This document shows positions 27,501-34,776 of a stretch of DNA of 53,752 bases, piece by piece. Origin of the DNA: CAZIAK01 sp964537035 (lineage in GTDB: Bacteria; Planctomycetota; B15-G4); assembly GCA_964537035.1 (NCBI GenBank), contig CAZIAK010000035.1:1-53752 (forward strand), read 5' to 3'. How positions within the stretch are numbered: position 1 is the first letter of the stretch; every line of letters begins with the position of its first letter. The notes beneath the pieces were generated by a model that saw only the letters and a program-made list of their open reading frames with translations, ran no database searches and was not told where the DNA came from. Both the position numbers and the translations under genes were made by a program.

Positions 27501-27566
27501 GCCGACAGGCGCCAACGCGCAGGCCGGTGCCGACAGGTGCCAACGCGCAGGCCGAGGCCGACAGGT
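27501..27566. repeat. 28-bp tandem repeat abutting the gap
   Basis: Units start at 27501, 27529 and 27557, each beginning GCCGACAGG and containing GCCAACGCGCAGGCCG. The first two are complete and nearly identical, and the third is truncated after ten bases. The left flank of the gap also has a GCGACAGG followed by GCTGACAG, so the array may continue inside the gap. It lies between two convergent sulfatase genes. Confidence 0.8.
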
Positions 27567-27598
27567 CTTGAGCCGCTGGCGTCGCGGCGTCCGGCGGC

Positions 27599-29230
27599 TC
27601 AGCTCCCTCCCACTCCATAGAGTTCCCGTAGCCGGGCCAGCTCTGTCTCCAGCTCTGCCCGCAGCTCTGCGTAGGCCGGGTCGTCATGCACGCTGGACAG
27701 CTCATGAGGGTCTCGTGCGAGATCAAACAGCTCCCACTCGCCGAGGCCAGCAGACAGGCGCGGGTAGCGGATCAGCTTGTGGTTCGCCGTGCGCACACCG
27801 TAGTGGGGCTCGACGTTGTGGATGCCCACCTCGTGGTACTCGTAGTAGATCGATTTGCGCCAGTCTGCCGCCGTCTCCCCGGCGAGCAACGGCACCAGGC
27901 TGGCCCCTTGCATGGACGGGGGCGCGGCCACTCCCGCAGCGTCCAAAAACGTCTGGGCCAGATCGAGGTTCTGCACCAGATGTTCCTCCCGCGAACCGGG
28001 GGCAATCACGGCGGGCCAACGGACGATCAAGGGCAGACGCAAGGCCGGCTCGTACATGAAGCGCTTGTCGTACCAACCATGCTCACCGAGAAAGAATCCC
28101 TGATCCGAGCTGTAGACCACGATGGTGTTCTCGGCCAGGCCCTGGTCGTCGAGGTGGTCGAGCAGCCGCCCCACGTTGTCGTCCACCGAGGCGACGCAGC
28201 GCAGGTAGTCCTTGATGTAGCGCTGGTACTTCCAGCGCACGAGGGCGTCGCCCGTGGGTGGCTCGCGATCAAAGGCCTCGTCGATGGGGATGTAGGCCCG
28301 GTCCCACGCCTGGCGCTGCTCTGCTGTCATGCGCTGCAGCAAGTCGGCTGCCCAGCGATCAGGGCCTTCCAACGACTGACTCTCGCTGGGTTCCCCGATC
28401 AGCTTGAGGTCATAAAGATCGTACAGATGCCGGGCGATGGACATCTCCTGAAGCTGCGCCGCCCCACCGCGCCCAGCGTAGTCGTCAAACAACGTGGCCG
28501 GCTCGGGGATGGCCTGGCCTTGGTAAAGGTCGTGCTGCGCCGGCCCAGGCATCCAGGTGCGATGGGGTGCCTTGTGCTGCACCATGAGCAAGAAGGGCCG
28601 CTCGTCGCCCGCTCGCTCGTCGAGCCAATCCAAAGCCAGGTCGGTGGTGATCTCGGTGACGTAACCCTCGATGCGCCGACTCCCGGCAGCGCTCTCGAAG
28701 TCGGGGCTGTAGTAGTGGCCCTGTCCCGGCAAGATCTCCCAGTGATCAAAGCCCGTGGGATCAGACTTCAGGTGCCACTTGCCGATCAGCGCCGTCTCGT
28801 AGCCTGCGCCCTGGAGCAACTTGGGAAACGTGGTCTGGTCACCATCAAAAACCGCCCCGTTGTCCACCACGCCATTCTTGTGGCTGTGCTTCCCGGTGAG
28901 CACCACCGCCCGGGCCGGCGCGCAGATGCCGTTGGTACAGAAGGCGTTCTCGAAGACCATGCCCTCAGCGGCGAGACGGTCGATCTGGGGCGTGGTGTTG
29001 ATCACCGATCCGTAGGCCCCCACCGCAGCGGCGGAGTGGTCGTCGGTGTAGATGAAGAGGATGTTGGGACGCTGCTTCGAGAGGCCAGAGCCCTCGACGT
29101 CCGCAGTGGTGCCGCAACCGGGCAAGGTCGCTGTCGTGAGGGCCAGGGTCAGCCAGAGCATGACCCGGGGTGATCTGCGTCGTGGCGATTGGGCGTGGAC
29201 AACGGGCGTCAGGGTCTTCATCCGGGTCAT
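27599..29230 (-). CDS. Lipoprotein sulfatase (FGly type, N-acetylglucosamine-6-sulfatase-like)
   Basis: This 543-residue S1-family sulfatase has a lipobox (LTTATLPGC). Motifs are PNILFIYTDDHSAAAVGAYG, the canonical formylglycine site CAPARAVVLTG (C103), LIGKWHLK and YSSDQGFFLGEHGWYDK. The spacing (INTTPQIDRLAAEGMVFENAFC before the active site, KHSHKNGV after it) is like the N-acetylglucosamine-6-sulfatase and mucin-desulfating group. The substrate is not certain. It is the last gene of a minus-strand series: beta-helix protein, two FG-GAP proteins, then this sulfatase 52 bases further on. The series could form one transcript for binding and desulfating a polysaccharide. Two ATGs, at 29230 and 29221, are both possible starts, and neither has a strong Shine-Dalgarno sequence. 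Confidence 0.9.
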   Translation of the reverse strand: MTRMKTLTPVVHAQSPRRRSPRVMLWLTLALTTATLPGCGTTADVEGSGLSKQRPNILFIYTDDHSAAAVGAYGSVINTTPQIDRLAAEGMVFENAFCTNGICAPARAVVLTGKHSHKNGVVDNGAVFDGDQTTFPKLLQGAGYETALIGKWHLKSDPTGFDHWEILPGQGHYYSPDFESAAGSRRIEGYVTEITTDLALDWLDERAGDERPFLLMVQHKAPHRTWMPGPAQHDLYQGQAIPEPATLFDDYAGRGGAAQLQEMSIARHLYDLYDLKLIGEPSESQSLEGPDRWAADLLQRMTAEQRQAWDRAYIPIDEAFDREPPTGDALVRWKYQRYIKDYLRCVASVDDNVGRLLDHLDDQGLAENTIVVYSSDQGFFLGEHGWYDKRFMYEPALRLPLIVRWPAVIAPGSREEHLVQNLDLAQTFLDAAGVAAPPSMQGASLVPLLAGETAADWRKSIYYEYHEVGIHNVEPHYGVRTANHKLIRYPRLSAGLGEWELFDLARDPHELSSVHDDPAYAELRAELETELARLRELYGVGGS

Positions 29231-29282
29231 GACGCCACGACCGCCGTCAGGCCTCGCAGGTCAGCGCCGTGCAGAGTCGCCC

Positions 29283-31067
29283 TTACGGATCGAGACTGAT
29301 CGTCACCGCACTCGACGCCGGGCCCGCCTGAAGCGAATCTGGTGAGGTCAAGACTGCGATGGTGAGTTGGCTACCGATCAGAGAGGGCCCCAGGCCTGGC
29401 GGCCAGACCAGGCCGAACGTGGCTTGGCCGCCCTCGTTGAGCACACCAGCGAAGCCAGGCAACAATGGCGTTCCCAGGGCACCAAGGCCCGCCTCGGTGA
29501 TCGCGTCAGGCACCAGGGGCAGCCAACTGCCGGGGCCGAGCACCACGCCCTGGCCGGTGCCGCTCACGCTGAGCAACCCGGCGTACACGTGACCAGCCTG
29601 GGCGGGCAGGCGCACGGTGAGCTGAACAGTACCGCCTTGCGACACCGACACGCTGTCGGTCGACGCGGTGAGGGTGAGCGGCGACCAGACCAGGACCGAG
29701 CCCGCGCCGCCCGGCTCAACAGAGCTGCCCAAGATCTCGGGGATGCCGTCGCCATCGATGTCACCTGTGGCCACATTCCAGCCCAAGTTGTGATGGGACA
29801 TCCCGCTGGTGTCGGTGAGCGTCTGGACGATCTTGTAGTCGAAGCCGTGGAAGACCTGGACAACGCCTTCGATGTCTATGGAACTGACGCCTCCCATATC
29901 GCCCACGACCAGCTCGGCTTCGCCGTCGAGGTCGACATCGACGAAGAACGATTTAGCTCCGAAGGCCTCGTCCTTGTGCGGCTTGGGCGACCAGACCTCC
30001 CACCCGATCGTGGTGTAGTCCGGGCCCAGGAGCATGATCAACGACCCAGCGCTTGAGACAGCATTCTGTGGATTTGGGGGATTCCATTTCGAAAGTGGTG
30101 CAGCGACCAAAATGTCGTCAATACCATCACCTGAGAAGTCACGCTTGGCGCGGAGGTCCGAAAATCTGCTCTTCCCGCCCGGCGAGGGAATCGTCGCCAC
30201 ATGCTCTCGCGTCAGGCCATCAATCACGTAGATGGTGCCCCACCCGAAGGGTGCGGGCGGCACTCCCACCAGGCCAGCGCCAATCCACAAGTCTTCAACG
30301 CCATCGTCGTCGTAGTGGGCGGCGCGAATCGTGTATCCAAACCAGACAAGACCACTCGGGTATGGATCATCCACCGGCAGCGCGAGCGGCGTGGGCTGGT
30401 TGACAATGCCCGCCGCGAGGTCCGATCCCCAGAAGATCCAAACTCGTCCCTCGGAGGCGATACCGGTCACGTGACCTGGCGCCCCAGGGGCGCCCACGAC
30501 CACATCGACGAGCCCATCCCTATCCACGTCATGTACCAGCAAGCCCACGCCGAACAATGCATTCTCCGTGGGCATCTCATCCATCAGGATCAACTCGGAG
30601 ACGTAATCGGGTCCCAGGAAGACATGCACCCTGCCCACGAGATCCAGGTTGTTCGCCTGATCCTCCCAGCCCACAGCCGACAACAAGATGTCCGGCCAAC
30701 CATCAGCATTCACGTCCTCAAAGGCAGCTGACGGTGGAAAGCCTGTGGCCAACCCCAGTTCTTCATCATCGGTGGCCTGCCGACTAGCGAGCATCGTGGC
30801 AGGGCCATGAAGAGTAGGCCCGTGGTAGATCCAAGCGATTCCCGGTTGATTGACCCCAGGTAGGTTGGCCCGACGTTCAACGGCGATGACATCGCCAAAC
30901 CCGTCTCCGTCGACATCGGCCACGAGAATGGTCTCGCCGAACAGCTTGCCTGCATACGGCACCGGAGCCTTCAGCAGCTGCGATTCGTACTGAAGCTGAA
31001 CAGGTCCCAAGTCGAGCTGCCCAGCCACGCTGGAGAGCAAGCCTATCAGCGCGTACAGGAGGCTCAT
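29283..31067 (-). CDS. Exported FG-GAP repeat protein, paralogue 1
   Basis: This 594-residue protein has a short signal peptide (SLLYALIGLLSSVAGQ). It is followed by FG-GAP/integrin-alpha-like blades with calcium-loop motifs: VADVDGDGFGDVIAV, EDVNADGWPDILLSA, HDVDRDGLVDVVVGA, RDFSGDGIDDILVAA, VDVDLDGEAELVVGD and GDIDGDGIPEILGSS. The last ~150 residues form a separate module: TLTASTDSVSVSQGG, then YAGLLSVSGTGQG, then a C-terminal SLDP. This module type recurs in planctomycete exported proteins. It has exactly the same length as the gene next to it and is nearly identical over the C-terminal module, so it is a tandem duplicate. The likely role is surface adhesion or carbohydrate binding. No catalytic motif is visible. 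Confidence 0.88.
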   Translation of the reverse strand: MSLLYALIGLLSSVAGQLDLGPVQLQYESQLLKAPVPYAGKLFGETILVADVDGDGFGDVIAVERRANLPGVNQPGIAWIYHGPTLHGPATMLASRQATDDEELGLATGFPPSAAFEDVNADGWPDILLSAVGWEDQANNLDLVGRVHVFLGPDYVSELILMDEMPTENALFGVGLLVHDVDRDGLVDVVVGAPGAPGHVTGIASEGRVWIFWGSDLAAGIVNQPTPLALPVDDPYPSGLVWFGYTIRAAHYDDDGVEDLWIGAGLVGVPPAPFGWGTIYVIDGLTREHVATIPSPGGKSRFSDLRAKRDFSGDGIDDILVAAPLSKWNPPNPQNAVSSAGSLIMLLGPDYTTIGWEVWSPKPHKDEAFGAKSFFVDVDLDGEAELVVGDMGGVSSIDIEGVVQVFHGFDYKIVQTLTDTSGMSHHNLGWNVATGDIDGDGIPEILGSSVEPGGAGSVLVWSPLTLTASTDSVSVSQGGTVQLTVRLPAQAGHVYAGLLSVSGTGQGVVLGPGSWLPLVPDAITEAGLGALGTPLLPGFAGVLNEGGQATFGLVWPPGLGPSLIGSQLTIAVLTSPDSLQAGPASSAVTISLDP

Positions 31068-31104
31068 GGGCAGTCCTCTCCCACATCGAGTTCTCCACCC
31101 CGTC
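31068..31104 (-). pseudogene. Fossil 3' end of the beta-helix gene between the FG-GAP paralogues
   Basis: Read on the minus strand, these bases encode GGELDVGEDCP followed by a stop that overlaps the next ATG as ATGA. The intact beta-helix gene ends GGELDVGLDCP with the same overlap before the other FG-GAP gene. The spacer is therefore the duplicated tail of the beta-helix gene and marks the left edge of the duplication unit. Confidence 0.85.
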
Positions 31105-32889
31105 TCACGGATCGAGGCTGATCGTCACCGCACTTGACGCAGGGCCCGCTTGAAGCGAATCCGGGGAGGTGACGACTGCGATGGTGAGTTGGTTGCCGAT
31201 CAGAGAGGGCCCCAGGCCTGGCGGCCAGGCCAGGCCGAACGTGGCCTGGCCGCCTTCGTTGAGCACGCCAGCGAAGCCGGGCAACAGGGGGGTGCCCAGA
31301 GCGCCAAGGCCAGCCTCGGTGATCGCGTCGGGGACGAGGGGCAACCAGCTGCCGGGGCCGAGCACCACGCCCTGGCCTGTGCCGCTCACGCTCAGCAAGC
31401 CCGCGTACACGTGCCCAGCCTGGGCGGGCAGGCGCACGGTGAGCTGAACAGTACCGCCTTGCGACACCGACACGCTGTCGGTCGACGCCGTGAGGGTGAG
31501 CGGCGACCAGACCAGGACCGAGCCCGCGCTGCCCGGTTCGACCGAGCTGCCCAAGATCTCGGGGATGCCGTCGCCATCGATGTCACCCGTAGCCACGTTC
31601 CAGCCCAGATTGTGATGAGACATCCCACTAGTGTCGGTGAGCGTCTGCACGATCTTGAAATCAAAGCCGTGGAAGACTCGCACGGTGCCTTCGGCTCCCG
31701 AGGCGGTGACCCCGCCCTGATCGCCCACGACGAGTTCAGCTTCGCCGTCGAGGTCAACATCGACCAAGAACGACTTGGCACCGAATGCTTCGCCGCTGTG
31801 AGGCTTCGGAGACCAGACTTCCCATCCGATTGTGGTGTAGTCCGGCCCCAAGAGCATGAGCAACGCCCCAGCACTCGAAACAGCATTCAGCGGGTTTGGG
31901 GGATTCCATGACGACCATGGCGCGGCAACCAAGACATCATCAATGCCGTCACCCGAGAAGTCACGTTTGGCGCGAAGGTCCGAGAACCTGCTCTTCCCTC
32001 CGGGCGAGGGAATTGTCGCCACATGATCTCGCGTCACGCCATCAAGCACGTAAATGGTGCCCCACCCGAAGGGAGCGGGCGGCACTCCCACCAGGCCTGC
32101 ACTGACCCATAAGTCCTCAACGCCGTCGTCGTCGTAATGAGCAGACCGAATCGTGTACCCAAACCAGACAGGAAGAAACGGGTTTGGATTATCGACCGGC
32201 AGAGCGATCGGCGTGGGCTGGCTAACAATCCCCGCAGCGAGATCCGACCCCCAGTAGATCCAAACTCGCCCCTCATCCTTAAAGCCACTGATGTGGCCTG
32301 GCGCCCCGGGGGCGCCAACGGTCACGTCGACATGCCCATCCCCATCAACGTCATGCACTAGCAGGCCCGTCCCGAACAGCGCGTTCTCCGTGGGGTTTCT
32401 ATCCTTCAGGATCAACTCATCTCTGTAGTTGGGCCCCAGAAAGACATGCACCCGCCCCACTCCATCGATGTTGTTCTCGTGATCCTCCCAACCCACGGCG
32501 GACAACAGAATATCCGGCCACCCATCAGCATTCACATCCTCAAAGGCAGCTGATGGAGGGAACTTCGAAGCCAAACCCAGCTCTTCGTCATCGGTGGCAT
32601 CAGGGCTGACTACCATCGTGGCGGGGCCGTGAAGAGTTGGACCATGATAGACCCAAGCGATTCCCGGTTGGCTGACCCCAGGTAGATTGGCCCGACGTTC
32701 GACGGCGATGACATCACCAAAACCGTCTGCATCGACATCAGCCACGAGAATCGTCTCGCCGAATAGCTTGCCTGCGAATGGCACCGGAGCCTTCAGCAAC
32801 TGCGATTCGTATTGGAGCTGCACGGGGCCTGAGTCGAGCTGCCCGGTCAGACTGAGGAGCAATCCGACCGCCACCGACAGGATGCTCAT
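31105..32889 (-). CDS. Exported FG-GAP repeat protein, paralogue 2
   Basis: This 594-residue twin of the neighbouring FG-GAP protein has the same order of parts: signal peptide (SILSVAVGLLLSLTGQ), calcium-loop blades (VADVDADGFGDVIAV; HDVDGDGHVDVTVGA; RDFSGDGIDDVLVAA), and a C-terminal module ending SLDP. The start at 32889 uses an ATGA overlap with the beta-helix gene, which rules out the ATG two codons upstream as the main start. Differences between the twins cluster in blade loops (for example GISGFKDEG versus GIASEG-type loops), while the C-terminal 150 residues hardly differ. DNA differences in that part are mostly at third positions, which indicates selection on the protein or gene conversion. 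Role as for its twin. Confidence 0.88.
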   Translation of the reverse strand: MSILSVAVGLLLSLTGQLDSGPVQLQYESQLLKAPVPFAGKLFGETILVADVDADGFGDVIAVERRANLPGVSQPGIAWVYHGPTLHGPATMVVSPDATDDEELGLASKFPPSAAFEDVNADGWPDILLSAVGWEDHENNIDGVGRVHVFLGPNYRDELILKDRNPTENALFGTGLLVHDVDGDGHVDVTVGAPGAPGHISGFKDEGRVWIYWGSDLAAGIVSQPTPIALPVDNPNPFLPVWFGYTIRSAHYDDDGVEDLWVSAGLVGVPPAPFGWGTIYVLDGVTRDHVATIPSPGGKSRFSDLRAKRDFSGDGIDDVLVAAPWSSWNPPNPLNAVSSAGALLMLLGPDYTTIGWEVWSPKPHSGEAFGAKSFLVDVDLDGEAELVVGDQGGVTASGAEGTVRVFHGFDFKIVQTLTDTSGMSHHNLGWNVATGDIDGDGIPEILGSSVEPGSAGSVLVWSPLTLTASTDSVSVSQGGTVQLTVRLPAQAGHVYAGLLSVSGTGQGVVLGPGSWLPLVPDAITEAGLGALGTPLLPGFAGVLNEGGQATFGLAWPPGLGPSLIGNQLTIAVVTSPDSLQAGPASSAVTISLDP

Positions 32890-33968
32890 GGACAATCAAG
32901 CCCCACGTCGAGTTCTCCGCCCGCGTCCAGGATTGAGTAGTTGCGAGACCAGGGAACCCCGATGCTTTCAAACTCTCCCGCAAACGGCCCTGGGGGACCA
33001 TCGTTAACCAACAGATTCGGGAGGTTCGTTGGTCCAATAAGGATGGAGGCACTCGTCAGACAGCCTGCTGCATCAGCGCCCTGGTTTCCGGGGATCCAGG
33101 TGTTGCCCCAGGCGCTGATTCGGGTGGGCAGGCCCGCGATCGACTTCTGCACAACGTGAACGCGATACGTGTCCTCGCTCAAGGGAATATTGAAGTCGAA
33201 CGGTTTGAACACGTTCAAGCCGTGATCAAGGGAGGTGCCCAGGTTAAGCGTAGAGGGTGCCGTTGGCATCAAGTTCCAGAGAATGCTGTAGGCGTTGTTC
33301 TCAAATGTACATCCCCTTACCATGCCGTTGAGTGCGTTCATACCACGAAGCACCATGGCTGCTGTGGAACTGAAATTCGGATCGATTCCGGACGGAAGGT
33401 TCTTGCACCTGAGAAACGTCGTGCCGGTCGCAGTGAACGTCAAGCTGCCCTCGCCGACAACTTCGATGCCGTTCTCAATGTCGACAAAAGTACCACCGAT
33501 CACATCCAGGTTGGCCTCGGTGGAGAAGCCAGAGCTAATCTCACCCCCAGTTTGAATCGCGTCGTGACACTCCTCAAAGTCACAAGAGATGATGTCCACA
33601 TCCAGAATTCCTGGCCCCTTCAACCAAACAGCAGCGTGGCCCTTGTTTTGAAAGTCTGGCGCAACAGCAACTGTCGGGAAGAAGTTCTCTAGGTGGCTAT
33701 TCCGTACGGAGCCGGACACTGAGAGCTGAGTCAAGCTGTCGGAAGAGAGTCCCGCGTAGAAAAAGACCCCATCATGGAAGTCGATAATATCGCACTCGTC
33801 GATAGACGCGTTACTAACCTCCTTGACATACACAGCAGACAACTTTTGGATCGCTCGACTAAGCGTGAATTTCTCTCCTGAGAGCGTGAACCCAAACAGC
33901 GTGACGTTGGTGGCCATCCAGACATAGGTTCTCTTGAGACCCGGCTCCCACGCACTTTCTGGGTACAT
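32886..33968 (-). CDS. Right-handed parallel beta-helix protein, C-terminal part (frameshifted gene)
   Basis: This 360-residue open frame has parallel beta-helix (pectate-lyase-fold) character: repeated short strands with Asn/Gly turns, such as ASIDECDIIDFHDGVFF, LDVDIISCDFEECHDAIQTGG, LDVIGGTFVDIENGIEVVG and GMVRGCTFENNAYSILW. The frame is open upstream of the nominal Met (KPLISIDEDNFG) back to a G7 tract, where it meets the DUF1565-containing frame. I read both as one gene (34421 to 32886, about 511 residues after correction) for a surface polysaccharide-binding or lyase-like protein. No lyase catalytic set can be named. The stop overlaps the FG-GAP start as ATGA. Base composition is visibly less GC-rich than in neighbouring genes, which could mean transfer. 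Confidence 0.8.
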   Translation of the reverse strand: MYPESAWEPGLKRTYVWMATNVTLFGFTLSGEKFTLSRAIQKLSAVYVKEVSNASIDECDIIDFHDGVFFYAGLSSDSLTQLSVSGSVRNSHLENFFPTVAVAPDFQNKGHAAVWLKGPGILDVDIISCDFEECHDAIQTGGEISSGFSTEANLDVIGGTFVDIENGIEVVGEGSLTFTATGTTFLRCKNLPSGIDPNFSSTAAMVLRGMNALNGMVRGCTFENNAYSILWNLMPTAPSTLNLGTSLDHGLNVFKPFDFNIPLSEDTYRVHVVQKSIAGLPTRISAWGNTWIPGNQGADAAGCLTSASILIGPTNLPNLLVNDGPPGPFAGEFESIGVPWSRNYSILDAGGELDVGLDCP

Positions 33969-33994
33969 GCCGAAGTTGTCCTCGTCAATCGAGA

Positions 33995-34354
33995 TCAGTG
34001 GCTTTTGCCCCCCCGCGCCAACCCCACGACGTCCACCCCCTTGACCATGCGCAGGGGGAAGGGCTTGTGCGTGATACCCGATGAGATCTCATCGGTTGTT
34101 TGCCAGCCGGAAGCCTCGTGGCCACCATGGGTGGCGGGTGCGATCGGCGTCGCCGAACGGTGAACGGTGATCTGCACCAGTGGCAAGGGGAGCCCCGGCA
34201 CCACTTGCTTCAACAGCCACGCTTCCCCTAGTGCCTTGTTGAGCGTCTGATAAGGCAACGCCTGGGTACCTGGGTTGCTGTCCGAGCCGTTCTCGGCGTG
34301 AACGTGCAGGACTGACACTGAAGGCCCGCCCTGCGATGCGGCGTCAGGCGCCAC
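33995..34354 (-). CDS. DUF1565 region of the frameshifted beta-helix gene
   Basis: This frame encodes LHVHAENGSDSNPGTQALPYQTLNKAL, the typical N-terminal DUF1565 entry of planctomycete parallel beta-helix proteins. It then encodes a polar stretch and FPLRMVKGVDVVGLA, the usual first beta-helix strand. It runs out of frame at the G-rich stretch 34008-34025, and the continuation lies in the frame that carries the C-terminal part. In the other direction its frame is open upstream through VALLLVVTCLVAP, a signal-peptide core, to the G10 tract at 34384-34393. The nominal GTG start at 34354 is therefore not the biological start. Confidence 0.75.
   Translation of the reverse strand: MAPDAASQGGPSVSVLHVHAENGSDSNPGTQALPYQTLNKALGEAWLLKQVVPGLPLPLVQITVHRSATPIAPATHGGHEASGWQTTDEISSGITHKPFPLRMVKGVDVVGLARGGKSH
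34008..34014 (-). repeat. G7 tract at the second frameshift of the beta-helix gene
   Basis: Seven G on the minus strand. One extra G here, or in the GGGG at 34022-34025, joins the DUF1565 frame to the beta-helix frame. The GGGG option restores a Val-Gly-Ala-Gly-Gly turn typical of this position. Confidence 0.6.
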
Positions 34355-34421
34355 GAGACAAGTGACGACGAGAAGAAGGGCTACCCCCCCCCCAATTCCA
34401 ACGATGATTCATGAACTGCAT
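34344..34421 (-). pseudogene. True start and signal-peptide n-region of the beta-helix gene
   Basis: ATG at 34421 has a strong Shine-Dalgarno sequence (GGGAGGA, seven bases away from the core GGAGG). It encodes MQFMNHRWNW, then enters a G10 tract and goes out of frame, stopping at 34344. Removing one G connects it to GGVALLLVVTCLVAPDAAS, a good signal peptide, and on to the DUF1565 domain. This is the best explanation for an otherwise well-initiated 25-codon frame. Confidence 0.65.
34384..34393 (-). repeat. G10 homopolymer inside the signal-peptide region
   Basis: Ten consecutive G on the minus strand, about ten codons after the start. It is the longest single-base run I see in the window. 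Length changes of one base here switch the surface protein on or off. Confidence 0.9.
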
Positions 34422-34776
34422 CTTGGTTCCTCCCAGAGAGTTCCCAGTGATGCTAGGCCGCACCTGGGAATCCGACAAGCTCCAAATGAAGCTCGATCTC
34501 TCCAGTTCTGACTGCAATAGCCACATCTTCTCCAGAGAAGACCGCTGGGGGCAATCGACTTTCGGGTCCTCAGCTACGTGCGTTGCAGCACGAACCTCCC
34601 ACTCAGGTTACTGAGCCGTCGACGACCGTGAGGGTGGCAGTTCGAGCCAAAGGCTCGGTTGGAACAAGCCCACCACCGTGGTTCTGGCTGGCGACTGTCG
34701 GGTAGCATTGCCTTCGCACAACGTGTCGAGAGGTCCCTCGTCGGGCTGACCGCCAAACCCAGAGCTGAGACATCGC
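34422..34776. promoter_or_regulatory. Divergent intergenic region
   Basis: 355 bases lie between the beta-helix gene (minus) and a sulfatase (plus). I see no gene in it. It holds the beta-helix Shine-Dalgarno sequence at its left end and a TAGCAT box at 34703-34708 that could be the -10 of the sulfatase, with no convincing -35. Confidence 0.4.

Noticed and set aside
27501..27566. CRISPR array
   Set aside because: The 28-bp units are directly adjacent with no spacers between them.
29283..32889. Transposition as the cause of the FG-GAP duplication
   Set aside because: No transposase, terminal inverted repeats or target duplications are visible. The fossil gene tail indicates an ordinary tandem duplication.
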